64,000 nt of DNA from Chloroflexi bacterium 54-19 (GTDB taxonomy: Bacteria; Chloroflexota; Chloroflexia; Chloroheliales; Chloroheliaceae), in assembly GCA_001898225.1 (NCBI GenBank), contig MKTJ01000043.1:33209-97208 (forward strand), given 5' to 3'. The notes under the pieces were generated by a model. That model saw only the letters and a list, made by a program, of their open reading frames with translations, was not told the origin of the DNA and ran no database searches. The translations under genes were made by a program, and so were the position numbers. Positions 17,911-27,401 of the stretch are shown one piece after another. Positions within the stretch are counted from its first letter, which is position 1, and each line of letters opens with the position of its first letter.

Positions 17911-20900
17911 ATGCAATTCAAACTAAAGGTTGGCCTGTTAATAATCAATTCGGCCCTACCCGCCAAACCCTCGCTTTTCCTCCGAGTATGGGGTGGTTTG
18001 GTGTTTATATTTTTTTTAGTGGTCGCCCTTGTTTCCCCTGCTTTACCGGTCTACGCCAGGGTAAGTTCATCAGCCCTCAACCAACCGCAGGACCAACCCG
18101 GCCAGTCCCTGACTTCGTTGCGATTCCGCCATATTGATACCAGCACCGGTTTACCCGATAATCACGTTGAATCAATCCTGCAAGACCACTCCGGTTTTAT
18201 CTGGATTGGCACCTGGAGTGGGCTGGTCCGGTACGACGGTTATCATTTCCTGGTTTTTAAGAATAACCCAGATGACCCCAATTCCTTGAGCAATGACAAT
18301 ATCAGCGAACTGGTACTAACTTCTGACGGGAAAATCTGGGTTGCCACCCGCAGCGGCACTTTAAACCGTTTTGACCCTACCACTCAGCAGTTTACCCGGT
18401 TTAAAATTAACGCGTCATCCCTTATCCAGGACCGCCAGGGAACTTTATGGGTCGGGACTGCGGCAGGACAATTTGGCCGTTTGGACTCGCAGACCGGGGT
18501 TTTTCAACCCCAACCCCTCACTAATTGTCCTAATTCCGGTCCTCAAACCATGATCCGCAAAATGGAGATTGACCCTGAAACCGGGGCGCTCTGGATGGTT
18601 GGGACAGCTTTATACCGCTTTGACCCTGTTACGGGCCAATCGAATTGTTATAGCGCCCCGATGCCTCCCAAACCTGCGCCAAATCCTGCTCCCAAATCGG
18701 ACGACCTTATAAACGCAGTGCCGGTAACTGAAAATGACCCGGCAACCGCAACGTCAGGAATGAGATTTACAGATGTTTCGACGGGCCAACCTGGTGCTTT
18801 GTGGCTGACCGGAAATTTAGGATTGTATAAATTCGATAAAACTAACGAAACCTTTACAGTCTTCCGGTTGGAAAAAAACTCACCTAATAAGGACCAACCT
18901 AATCCCGGTGAAACCACCGCTTTGAATGTTGTAAGTCTGTACCTTGATAAAGAAGGAGTGTTGTGGCTTGGAGCCGATGGCACGGACGGGATTTATAAGT
19001 TCGACCTCAAGACGCAAAAGATAACCGCCCATTACAGCAACGACCCCGCAAACCCGGATAGTTACGCTACCGGACCGACCTGGGCTATAATGGAAGACGG
19101 TTCAGGCTTGCTCTGGTTCGGCTCGGTTTTGACCGGAATAAATGTCCTGGACCGCCGGCAGACCCAGTTTACTTTTTACCGCCGCGACCCTCTTTCGGAT
19201 AATAATTTTCCCAAGACCCCTATCCAGGCCCTTTACCAGGAACCGGGTGGGAAAATCTGGATGGGATCGAATTCCGAAATTGCCAGCTTTAACCCGCAGG
19301 ACGGTACTTTCCAGCATTTTCTTACTTATTCCAGGCCTCTCCCAACTACCAGGCCCGAAGCCGTGGCTATTTCAGCTTTCTTTCCTGATGAACAGGACGG
19401 ACTCTGGTTTGATGGAGTAGATGGCCTGTACCGCTTTGACCGGAAGACCCATCAAACCCAGGTCTTCAGGGCGCCTGAAATGCTCCAAAATGTCGGCCAG
19501 GGGATTGAAATAGACTCTATTGCCCAGGACAACCAGAAAAACTTCTGGGTTTTGAGCAAAAACGCCCTCTATTACTTCGAAACGGCCAGTCTTCAATTTA
19601 CCAGGAGAATTCCGGTCACCGCCCCGGATGCTAACGGGACCTTAAAGCCCGTAATTGCCCGGATTGTTAACCTGGATAAGCAGGGTGAGGTCTGGGTCGG
19701 GGGGATCGGTTTTCTGGGGCGGCTCGACCGGCGGACCGGCCAGTTTAAGGGTTATTTTTCCGACCCTAACAATCCTAAATCAATGCCGAATCTTACCCCC
19801 AATCAGCTTCACACGGACAGCCGGGGGAATATCTGGATAGCTTCATCGGGGGGTTTGATTCAGTTCAACTCTTCCACGGAATATTTCAAACTTTATACCG
19901 AAAAGGAAGGGTTTCCGTCCAATACCCTACTGGGGCTGCTGGAAGACGAAAACGGCAATTTCTGGATAAGCAGCACCAGGGGACTTTCAAAATTTAACCC
20001 TACAACCGGGGTTATTCGAAACTACGATACCAGCGACGGTTTGCAAGGCAACCAGTTCAACAGCTTTTCCTATTTCAAAAACAGCCAGGGCGAGATGTTT
20101 TTTGGTGGGGAGAACGGCCTGACCGCCTTTTACCCCTCTCAAATCGCGGAAAATCCCTACAACCCACCGGTTGTACTGACCGGGATGGAGCTTTTCAATC
20201 GCCCGGTGGTTCCAGGCCCAGACTCCGTTCTAAAAGAGCCAATCTGGAATACAAATAGCATCACCCTGGACCATAGCCAGAATTTCGTATCCTTTGAAAT
20301 CTCCGTCCTGAGTTATGCCGCTCCCCAGAACAACCGGTTCCGTTACCGGTTGGAAGGACTCGAAAACGACTGGAAGGAGGCGGATAGCAGTACCCGTTCG
20401 GTCAACTACGCCAGCTTGCAACCGGGCGAATATATTTTCCGAGTCCAGGGCTCAAACGCCACCGGGGTCTGGAGCGATCAGGAAGTGGCCCTCAAAATTG
20501 TAATCAACCCACCCTGGTGGGATAGCTGGTGGTTTAGGGTCCTGGCTGCCCTTTTCGTATTGGGAATATTGGTGTTTTGGTTGCGGTGGTGGTCCCACCG
20601 GATTGAACGACGCAACCGGATGCTCGAAGCCCTGATTGAGGAAAGGACCAAAGAGTTAGCCGAGGCCAAAGAGCGGGCCGAGGCCGCCAATCTGGAATTG
20701 CAACGCCTGGCAGTCCTGGATGAATTGACGCAGATTGCCAACCGCCGCCGTTTTGACCAGTATTTGCTGGCCCAGTGGGAATACGGGAAACAAGCCCCGG
20801 TTAGCCTGTTGTTGTGTGACGTCGATTTCTTCAAAAGGTTTAACGACAATCACGGCCACCAGGCCGGGGATAACTGTCTCTACCAGGTGGCCCAGGCTAT

Positions 20901-21264
20901 CATTCGCTCGGTTGGCTACACAAAAGACCTGGCCGCGAGGTTCGGCGGGGAAGAATTCGCGGTCATTTTGCCGGAAACAGGTACTTCGGGGGCATGGCAG
21001 GTAGCCCGGACTATTCAATTAGAGCTTAAAAGGCTAAATATTCGGCACGGTTTTTCAGATACGGACGACCTGGTCACGCTCAGTATCGGAGTAGCCACTA
21101 TCACCCCGACTCACGATAATTCGGCCACGACCAGGGAAGAACCAAAAATCCTTATTGCCGCCGCCGATGCCGCCCTTTACCAGGCCAAGGAACAGGGCCG
21201 CAACCGGGTGGTAATCAGCCCGACAATGTCCACCTTGCCCGAAGAAGAAATCGCCTATAGTTAG
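17911..21264 (+). CDS. Reg_prop/Y_Y_Y sensor protein with C-terminal GGDEF diguanylate cyclase
   Basis: Membrane sensor of 1117 residues that should make cyclic di-GMP. A signal segment (about 22-48) is followed by a periplasmic beta-propeller of Reg_prop repeats (about 70-740; recurring GLPDNHVES, DHSGFIWIGT and GNIWIASSGG units), a Y_Y_Y domain (about 780-865), a transmembrane helix (about 872-892), a coiled coil and a GGDEF domain. The active-site loop is GGEEF at residues 1012-1016, compatible with catalysis. The inhibitory I-site (RxxD, normally five residues upstream) reads YTKD, so product inhibition is probably lost. This is the hybrid two-component sensor architecture with the kinase replaced by GGDEF. 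Ligand unknown, often a polysaccharide fragment in relatives. Monocistronic. Confidence 0.9.
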   Translation: MQFKLKVGLLIINSALPAKPSLFLRVWGGLVFIFFLVVALVSPALPVYARVSSSALNQPQDQPGQSLTSLRFRHIDTSTGLPDNHVESILQDHSGFIWIGTWSGLVRYDGYHFLVFKNNPDDPNSLSNDNISELVLTSDGKIWVATRSGTLNRFDPTTQQFTRFKINASSLIQDRQGTLWVGTAAGQFGRLDSQTGVFQPQPLTNCPNSGPQTMIRKMEIDPETGALWMVGTALYRFDPVTGQSNCYSAPMPPKPAPNPAPKSDDLINAVPVTENDPATATSGMRFTDVSTGQPGALWLTGNLGLYKFDKTNETFTVFRLEKNSPNKDQPNPGETTALNVVSLYLDKEGVLWLGADGTDGIYKFDLKTQKITAHYSNDPANPDSYATGPTWAIMEDGSGLLWFGSVLTGINVLDRRQTQFTFYRRDPLSDNNFPKTPIQALYQEPGGKIWMGSNSEIASFNPQDGTFQHFLTYSRPLPTTRPEAVAISAFFPDEQDGLWFDGVDGLYRFDRKTHQTQVFRAPEMLQNVGQGIEIDSIAQDNQKNFWVLSKNALYYFETASLQFTRRIPVTAPDANGTLKPVIARIVNLDKQGEVWVGGIGFLGRLDRRTGQFKGYFSDPNNPKSMPNLTPNQLHTDSRGNIWIASSGGLIQFNSSTEYFKLYTEKEGFPSNTLLGLLEDENGNFWISSTRGLSKFNPTTGVIRNYDTSDGLQGNQFNSFSYFKNSQGEMFFGGENGLTAFYPSQIAENPYNPPVVLTGMELFNRPVVPGPDSVLKEPIWNTNSITLDHSQNFVSFEISVLSYAAPQNNRFRYRLEGLENDWKEADSSTRSVNYASLQPGEYIFRVQGSNATGVWSDQEVALKIVINPPWWDSWWFRVLAALFVLGILVFWLRWWSHRIERRNRMLEALIEERTKELAEAKERAEAANLELQRLAVLDELTQIANRRRFDQYLLAQWEYGKQAPVSLLLCDVDFFKRFNDNHGHQAGDNCLYQVAQAIIRSVGYTKDLAARFGGEEFAVILPETGTSGAWQVARTIQLELKRLNIRHGFSDTDDLVTLSIGVATITPTHDNSATTREEPKILIAAADAALYQAKEQGRNRVVISPTMSTLPEEEIAYS

Positions 21265-21277
21265 GCGATTTTTTATT
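21248..21277 (+). terminator. Terminator overlapping the GGDEF gene stop
   Basis: AAATCGCC/GGCGATTT, an 8-bp perfect stem whose second arm begins at the last base of the TAG stop codon, followed by TTTTATTTT. It overlaps the last codons of the gene. Confidence 0.8.
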
Positions 21278-21502
21278 TTAAACATTCGCCCTGGTTTTTA
21301 AGAACAAATTCCCCTTCAAAAGCGTATAGGATTTTAATCAACCAACTTTTGGTCCCCTGTCAGGGAATGATGAGGTTTTTCTTGCAACGCGGCAAGAGTT
21401 GGCCGGGCGACCCAACTGTAAAGTATAGTTAATTATTACATCCAAACAGGGATACCTTCTGTGTAGTTTTCTTTAGCAGTACGTAAAAGGAATAAGAATT
21501 AT

Positions 21503-22855
21503 ATGACGATACCTAAAGGAATTGATGATATACCGGAAATCTTTTTTACCTGGGATGATATTTTATCCGGGGGCTTACCGGCTTTATTGGCCCGTGAGGC
21601 GGAGGCAAAAGGCCCACTCCTTAAACTAAAAGATAAATGGCAACCCGGCGAGAATTATATCCTCTTTATGGTAGGCCCGGAGGCTAACCGGTTTGTCCTG
21701 CATACCCACCGCCAGCATTTTAGCCACGACCAGGGCTGGACTCCTTTAATCGGGGATACTCTCGGGCACGGCCTTTTGAATATGGACGAGCCGCAACACA
21801 CTATTCACCGCCGCCTGTGGAACCCGGCTTTTGCCAGCGCCTATATGACGGCTTATTACCCGATTATCAAGAAAGTGATAGACCACCGGACAGCTACCTG
21901 GGCTGACGAACACGAAATTGACCTTTTCCACGAAGCCCGCGAGATTACCTTCGATGTGGCCGCCGCCGCCCTGGGTGGTATCGAACGGGGTGAGGAAGTG
22001 GACCATCTACGCGACTTGTTCTATCGTCTGCTCCACGGCTACGACTCTTCAATGGGCAGTTACGAGGATTATCTCGTTGAAGAAAAACGAATAACAGGAG
22101 AGTTAACCAGGATTTTGCTGGGCCTGATTGCCGAACGACGTAAGTTAAAACCGACCGACAAACCTCGCGATGTGCTGGAAATGATTGTTCACGCCAGAGA
22201 TGACCAGGGAAACACCCTGGACGACATCCAGGTGCTGGCCCATACAAATATCTTGCTGGTAGCCGGGCACGAAACCACCACCTCTTTAAGCGCCTGGGTG
22301 CTTTATCTTTTAGCCGCTAACCCGGATTATCGCGAGAAAATCCTGGCCGAACTGGACAGCCTTCCGGCCAACCCGGACGGCTCGGTTACCCTGGAAGCCT
22401 TGCGAGATGCCCGCTTTTTAGACGTTTTTATCAAGGAAGCCGGGCGGTTATACCCGCCGGTCATAAACGTGCCACGGGGCGTCCTCCAGGATTTTGAGTT
22501 CGCCGGTTATCATGTCCCGGCAGGGATGCAGGTACGGCTGGCGATTGGCGGCGGCCATCACCTGGGCAGCGTCTTTGATAACCCGGAAGATTTTGACCCG
22601 ACCAGGTTCTTGCCCCCGCGTGACGAGGAAAAACGGACCCCTTACTCGCTCATCACCTTTGGGGGAGGCCCACGCATCTGTATCGGAATGTATTTTGCCC
22701 AGGTCGAAGTTAAAGCCCTGGTTGCAAAAGTCCTACGTTCTTTCGAAATCGAGCCGGTCGAAAATCAGAACCTGCGCCACGCCGGACACTGGACCGCCTT
22801 TTTACCTGATGGCATCAAAATCCGGGTAAAAAACCGGGAGACTGTTAACGCTTAA
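21503..22855 (+). CDS. Cytochrome P450
   Basis: Soluble bacterial cytochrome P450 monooxygenase of 450 residues. The I-helix oxygen-activation motif AGHETT is present near residue 255, the K-helix ExxR as EAGR, and the haem loop FGGGPRICIG with proximal Cys393. No membrane anchor is present. An AAAGGA site is about 12 nt before the ATG. Electrons must come from an unlinked ferredoxin and reductase; none is adjacent. Substrate unknown (fatty acids or secondary metabolites are common in relatives). It is a single gene with its own terminator at 22923-22956. Confidence 0.95.
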   Translation: MTIPKGIDDIPEIFFTWDDILSGGLPALLAREAEAKGPLLKLKDKWQPGENYILFMVGPEANRFVLHTHRQHFSHDQGWTPLIGDTLGHGLLNMDEPQHTIHRRLWNPAFASAYMTAYYPIIKKVIDHRTATWADEHEIDLFHEAREITFDVAAAALGGIERGEEVDHLRDLFYRLLHGYDSSMGSYEDYLVEEKRITGELTRILLGLIAERRKLKPTDKPRDVLEMIVHARDDQGNTLDDIQVLAHTNILLVAGHETTTSLSAWVLYLLAANPDYREKILAELDSLPANPDGSVTLEALRDARFLDVFIKEAGRLYPPVINVPRGVLQDFEFAGYHVPAGMQVRLAIGGGHHLGSVFDNPEDFDPTRFLPPRDEEKRTPYSLITFGGGPRICIGMYFAQVEVKALVAKVLRSFEIEPVENQNLRHAGHWTAFLPDGIKIRVKNRETVNA

Positions 22856-23160
22856 GGTGCAAGGTTAAATTTTTATTTCCTCTTCCGTTTAACAGAACTC
22901 ACCTCTTAAAAATGCGATTGATGCGGGTCATTTTGGCAGATTTGACCCGCCTTTTTCACCCTGGGTTTCTTCTTTCCATCACAAAATTATATATATTTCT
23001 AAACTTATTTTTTTGTGTTAAAATTATGTCTAATTGTGATTGAACTTTTGTCACAGTGATTCGCCCGTTACTGCCGGTTGCAAGCCAGTGCCAACCATGT
23101 TTTTAACTAAATACTCTATATTAAATTTGAACCTCAATAATCAGGGGAAAAGTGTGTAGG
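22856..23160. other. Intergenic region between P450 and hybrid kinase
   Basis: 305 bp without a gene. It holds the P450 terminator and an AT-rich stretch (22980-23030) that probably carries the hybrid kinase promoter. I see no unambiguous -35/-10 pair. Confidence 0.6.
22923..22956 (+). terminator. Intrinsic terminator of P450 gene
   Basis: Perfect 8-bp stem GCGGGTCA/TGACCCGC with a 12-nt loop, followed by CTTTTT, about 68 bp after the P450 stop. Confidence 0.88.
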
Positions 23161-26100
23161 ATGGAAAATAAGGGTATCCCATCTACTATTTATGATGACA
23201 ATAAAAAGGAGCCAGTTAAAGACCAGCCTGGGGATACCGGCGCTTATAATTTTCTGGCCGGTGGCGGTGTAATGGGCGAACGAATCCGGTCAAAAGATTG
23301 GTCTAAAACCCCTCTTGGCCCGGTTGAAGAATGGCCCCAAAATTTACAGACCATCGTGAGGATAATGCTGACCTCGCGCCAGCCCATCTGGATTGGCTGG
23401 GGACCGGAACTTATCAAGCTTTATAATGACCCCTATATATCAATTGTTGGTGGGAAACACCCCGAAGCCCTGGGCCAACCGGCCTCCGTGGTCTGGCAAG
23501 ACATCTGGCACGATATTGAGCCGATGCTCCAGCAGGTTATGGAGAAAGATGAAGGGACCTACGTTGAATCCCAGCTTTTGATAATGGAACGATACGGGTA
23601 CGCCGAAGAAACCTATTACACCTTCTCATATAACCCGGTGCCCTCCCCCCAGGGCGGGGTCGCCGGGATGATTTGCACCAATACCGACGACACCAGGCGA
23701 GTTATCGGGGAACGCCAGTTGGCCCTCTTGCGCTCTCTGACCGCCGAAACGGTGGATGCCAGGACGATAGAGGATGCCTGTTTTCTGGCCGCCCGCAGCC
23801 TGACCTATAATCGACATGACCTACCCTTTGCCTTGCTTTACCTCCTGGATACGGCCCGGAATGAGGTCTACCTGGCCGGTACCTCGAACATCGAAAAAAA
23901 TCACCCGGCGGTCCCGGAGCGGGTAAGCCTGGAAGCCGATTCGGTCTGGCCTTTCCTGGAAGTCTCTCAAACTGGTCGCCCGGTTATAATCGAAAATGTC
24001 GATAAACATTTCGAAGGGTTACCGACCGGGGCGTGGCAGCGTCCGCCCTCACAGGCTGTCGCCGTCCCTATCCCCCATTCCGGTGAGACCGGCAAACCCG
24101 GTGTCCTGGTTATCGGATTAAACCCATATCGCAAGTTTGATGAGGGTTACCAGGGTTTTATCAATTTGGTGGCCGGACAAATCGGTTCGAGTATCAGTAA
24201 TGCCCTGGCCTACGAGGAAGAACGCAGACGGGCCGAAGCCCTGGCTGAAATTGACCGGGCCAAGACCCTTTTCTTTAGTAACGTCTCGCACGAATTCCGC
24301 ACTCCCCTGACCCTGATGCTTGGCCCTATCGAAGATACCCTGGCCGAGAAAGACAAACTTACCTCTGAGCAATTCCAACGGGCCGAGATTTTACACCGCA
24401 ATGCGTTAAGGCTTCTCCGGTTGGTAAACGCTCTCCTGGAATTTTCCCGTATCGAAGCCGGGCGAGTCCAGGCCCGTTTCGAACCGACTGACCTTGCCAC
24501 CATTACTGCCGACCTTGCCAGCAGTTTCCGCTCCGCCATCGAAAAAGCCGGGATGGAGTTGACCGTTGAAACGGCCATCATCGAAGGACCGGTATATGTT
24601 GACCACGAAATGTGGGAAAAGATTGTCCTGAACTTGCTTTCAAATGCTTTTAAATATACCCTTCAAGGCCAGATTAAGGTCAGGGTGACACCGGCGGGGG
24701 AAGGTAACGCGGTAGAATTATCTGTTACAGATAGCGGGGTCGGTATTCCCGAAAACGAAATGCCGCATCTATTCGAGCGGTTTCACAGGGTAGAAGGGGT
24801 GGCGGGCCGCACCATTGAAGGTACCGGTATCGGGTTGGCCCTGGTGCAAGAACTGGTCAAACTCCACGGCGGGAGTATCCAGGTTTCTAGCGTCCTGGGC
24901 CAGGGCAGCACCTTTACGGTTACCATACCCCTTGGGAGTAATCATTTACCTCCTCAGCAGGTCGCGGAAACCGGAACAACTTCGTCAATCCGATCCCGGC
25001 TCAACTCATACGCCCAGGAAGCCCTGGGATGGGTAGAAGAAGCGGAAACTTCTTTGGCCTCCGAATGGGTGGATACGGTAGGGTTTGGCGGAGAACTTGA
25101 AGATAATTTTGAGGGTGTGGGCGCCGAAAAGGAAATACCGACCTTACCCCGGATCCTTCTGGCGGACGACAATGCCGATATGCGCCAGTACGTCCGGCGA
25201 TTGTTAAGTGAGAAATACACTGTTGAGGCGGTTTCGGATGGACAGGCCGCCCTCGAAGCAGCCCGGCGAAACCGCCCCGACCTTATTTTGAGTGATGTAA
25301 TGATGCCGCGCCTGGATGGATTCGGGCTTTTAAAAGCGTTGAGGACCGGGGACGACACCCGCACCATCCCGGTCATTATGCTCTCGGCGCGGGCCGGGGA
25401 AGAAGCCAGCGTGGAGGGTCTGAACGCCGGGGCCGACGATTACCTGACCAAACCTTTTAGCGCCCGCGAACTATTGGCGCGGGTTGCCGCTCACCTGGAA
25501 TTAGCCAGGGTCCGCCGGGAGTCCGAGGCCGCTATCCAGCGCAGCCGGGACGAGGCTGAACGCCAAAGGCAGCAGCTTTACCGGACCTTTATGCAAGCCC
25601 CGGTTGCAATTAGCGTTTTGCGGGGGGAAGACCTGGTCGTGGATTTATCAAACCCGGTAAACCAACGGATGGTTGCGAACCGCGCCATTATCGGAAAACC
25701 GTTAAAAGAAGCTTATCCCGAAATACCGCCGGAAACGCTGGAGATATTTTACCGGGTCTACCGGACCGGCCAGCCTTATTCGGCCAGGGAATTGCTGACG
25801 CCCCTGGATTTGAATAATACTGGGGAATTAACCCAGCGGTACTGGAACGTGGCCTACGAACCGATGCGCTCGGAAACTGACCAGGTGGAAGGGATAATCA
25901 CGGTTTCGGTGGATGTAACCAGCGAGGTGCTGGCCCGCCAGATAATCGAGGAAAGCGAGGAACGCTTCCGCACTCTGGCCGATAATATCTCGCAACTGAC
26001 CTGGATGGCGGACGAGGATGGTGACATTTACTGGTTCAACCAGCGCTGGTACGATTTTACCGGCACCACCATGGCCGATATGGCGGGGCAAGGCTGGCAG

Positions 26101-26991
26101 CAGATGATTCAGCCTGAGCAGGCCGAGCGCGTGAAGGAGAAATTTACCTTCCACATCCAGGCAGGCAAGGACTGGGAAGATACTTTCCAGATTTGCGGGA
26201 AGGATGGCAACTATAGCTGGTTTCTTTCACGAGCCATCCCAATCCGGGATAAAAACGGTAAAATCTACCGCTGGTTTGGCACCAACACCGATATAACCGA
26301 GCGCCTAGAACTCGAAAAACGACGGGACGAGTTTATCGGGATTGCCAGCCACGAATTAAAAACACCTCTTACCAGTATTAAGGGTTATAACCAGCTTCTC
26401 GAACGTATTGTCAGGGATTCAGGTAATGAAAAGGCCAAACTTTATCTGACTAAGGCCAATGTCTATATCGGGCGGCTCAACAGTTTGATTGCCGATTTGC
26501 TGGATGTGTCGAGAATCCAGGCCGGCCGGCTCGATTTTAATATCGGGGAGTTTGATTTCGATGATCTGGTGAAAGAAGCGGTAGAGAGTATCCAGCCGAC
26601 CACCAATCACGAGCTAAAAGTAAACGGTAAGGCTGAAACCCTGGTAACTGGCGACCGCAACCGCCTTGAACAGGTTATCACCAACCTGCTAACCAACGCT
26701 GTTAAATATTCTCCCCAGGCCAGCGAGGTTTTAATAAGGGTAACCCGCGACGACGCAAATGTTGAGTTGGAAGTCCAGGACTTCGGGATTGGTATAGCCA
26801 GGGATAAACAAAATAAGATTTTTGACCGTTTTTACCGGGTTGAAAGTAGCGCAAAAGGATTTTCAGGCTTAGGCATCGGATTATTTATATCATCCGAAAT
26901 AATTAAGCGACACCAGGGCGAATTGGCGGTGGAGAGCGAGGAAGGACAAGGCTCGACCTTTTCCTTTACCATTCCAATTTCGCCGGATTAA
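23161..26991 (+). CDS. Hybrid sensor histidine kinase with two kinase cores and an internal receiver
   Basis: Cytoplasmic signalling protein of 1276 residues. Order: PAS-like (about 45-175), GAF (about 185-345), HisKA with His377 in SNVSHEFRTPL, HATPase (about 470-595), receiver (about 660-780, phospho-acceptor Asp712 in LSDVMMP, Lys in LTKPF), PAS (about 810-925), PAS (about 940-1050), HisKA with His1064 in IASHELKTPL, and a second HATPase (about 1165-1275). Two complete kinase cores flank one receiver, which allows an internal phosphorelay or two independent outputs. I start at the ATG at 23161; a GTG three codons earlier is too close to the AGGGGA site. A single-domain receiver gene follows after 26 bp and is the likely partner. 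Confidence 0.9.
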   Translation: MENKGIPSTIYDDNKKEPVKDQPGDTGAYNFLAGGGVMGERIRSKDWSKTPLGPVEEWPQNLQTIVRIMLTSRQPIWIGWGPELIKLYNDPYISIVGGKHPEALGQPASVVWQDIWHDIEPMLQQVMEKDEGTYVESQLLIMERYGYAEETYYTFSYNPVPSPQGGVAGMICTNTDDTRRVIGERQLALLRSLTAETVDARTIEDACFLAARSLTYNRHDLPFALLYLLDTARNEVYLAGTSNIEKNHPAVPERVSLEADSVWPFLEVSQTGRPVIIENVDKHFEGLPTGAWQRPPSQAVAVPIPHSGETGKPGVLVIGLNPYRKFDEGYQGFINLVAGQIGSSISNALAYEEERRRAEALAEIDRAKTLFFSNVSHEFRTPLTLMLGPIEDTLAEKDKLTSEQFQRAEILHRNALRLLRLVNALLEFSRIEAGRVQARFEPTDLATITADLASSFRSAIEKAGMELTVETAIIEGPVYVDHEMWEKIVLNLLSNAFKYTLQGQIKVRVTPAGEGNAVELSVTDSGVGIPENEMPHLFERFHRVEGVAGRTIEGTGIGLALVQELVKLHGGSIQVSSVLGQGSTFTVTIPLGSNHLPPQQVAETGTTSSIRSRLNSYAQEALGWVEEAETSLASEWVDTVGFGGELEDNFEGVGAEKEIPTLPRILLADDNADMRQYVRRLLSEKYTVEAVSDGQAALEAARRNRPDLILSDVMMPRLDGFGLLKALRTGDDTRTIPVIMLSARAGEEASVEGLNAGADDYLTKPFSARELLARVAAHLELARVRRESEAAIQRSRDEAERQRQQLYRTFMQAPVAISVLRGEDLVVDLSNPVNQRMVANRAIIGKPLKEAYPEIPPETLEIFYRVYRTGQPYSARELLTPLDLNNTGELTQRYWNVAYEPMRSETDQVEGIITVSVDVTSEVLARQIIEESEERFRTLADNISQLTWMADEDGDIYWFNQRWYDFTGTTMADMAGQGWQQMIQPEQAERVKEKFTFHIQAGKDWEDTFQICGKDGNYSWFLSRAIPIRDKNGKIYRWFGTNTDITERLELEKRRDEFIGIASHELKTPLTSIKGYNQLLERIVRDSGNEKAKLYLTKANVYIGRLNSLIADLLDVSRIQAGRLDFNIGEFDFDDLVKEAVESIQPTTNHELKVNGKAETLVTGDRNRLEQVITNLLTNAVKYSPQASEVLIRVTRDDANVELEVQDFGIGIARDKQNKIFDRFYRVESSAKGFSGLGIGLFISSEIIKRHQGELAVESEEGQGSTFSFTIPISPD

Positions 26992-27017
26992 ACCAGGTTT
27001 TACCAGGAAGATTAATT

Positions 27018-27377
27018 ATGAACAATAAATCCGTCCTTATTTGCGAGGATGACGAAGGCATCATTGATATTGCCCAAATCGTGCTTAGCGACAAAGGTTA
27101 CTCCGTGATTTGCCTGGTTAATTCTTACAACATCTACTCCGTTATCGAGGCGAAAAAGCCGGATTTGCTTATTTTGGACCTGTGGATTTCCGGGACCAGC
27201 GGCGAAGAAATTACCCGTACTCTTAAAGCGGACTCCACAAAGAAGCACATCCCGGTAATCATAATGTCAGCTCATAAAAATGGCCCCGCTATCGCCAGGG
27301 AAGCCGGGGCCGAGGGATTTTTGAGAAAACCTTTTGATATAAACGAACTGGAAGAAATTGTCGAGCAATTTCTTTAA
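27018..27377 (+). CDS. Single-domain response regulator
   Basis: Receiver-only protein of 119 residues with no output domain. The acidic pair is EDDE near residues 10-13, the phospho-acceptor is Asp54 in LLILDLW, the conserved Ser is in IIMSAHK and the Lys in LRKPFD. An AGGAAGA site precedes the ATG. It is 26 bp after the hybrid kinase and surely in the same operon. It could shuttle phosphate from one kinase core to another protein or act as a phosphate sink. The downstream target is not in this window. Confidence 0.92.
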   Translation: MNNKSVLICEDDEGIIDIAQIVLSDKGYSVICLVNSYNIYSVIEAKKPDLLILDLWISGTSGEEITRTLKADSTKKHIPVIIMSAHKNGPAIAREAGAEGFLRKPFDINELEEIVEQFL

Positions 27378-27401
27378 CGTTTAATAGAGCAAGCCTGGTT
27401 T

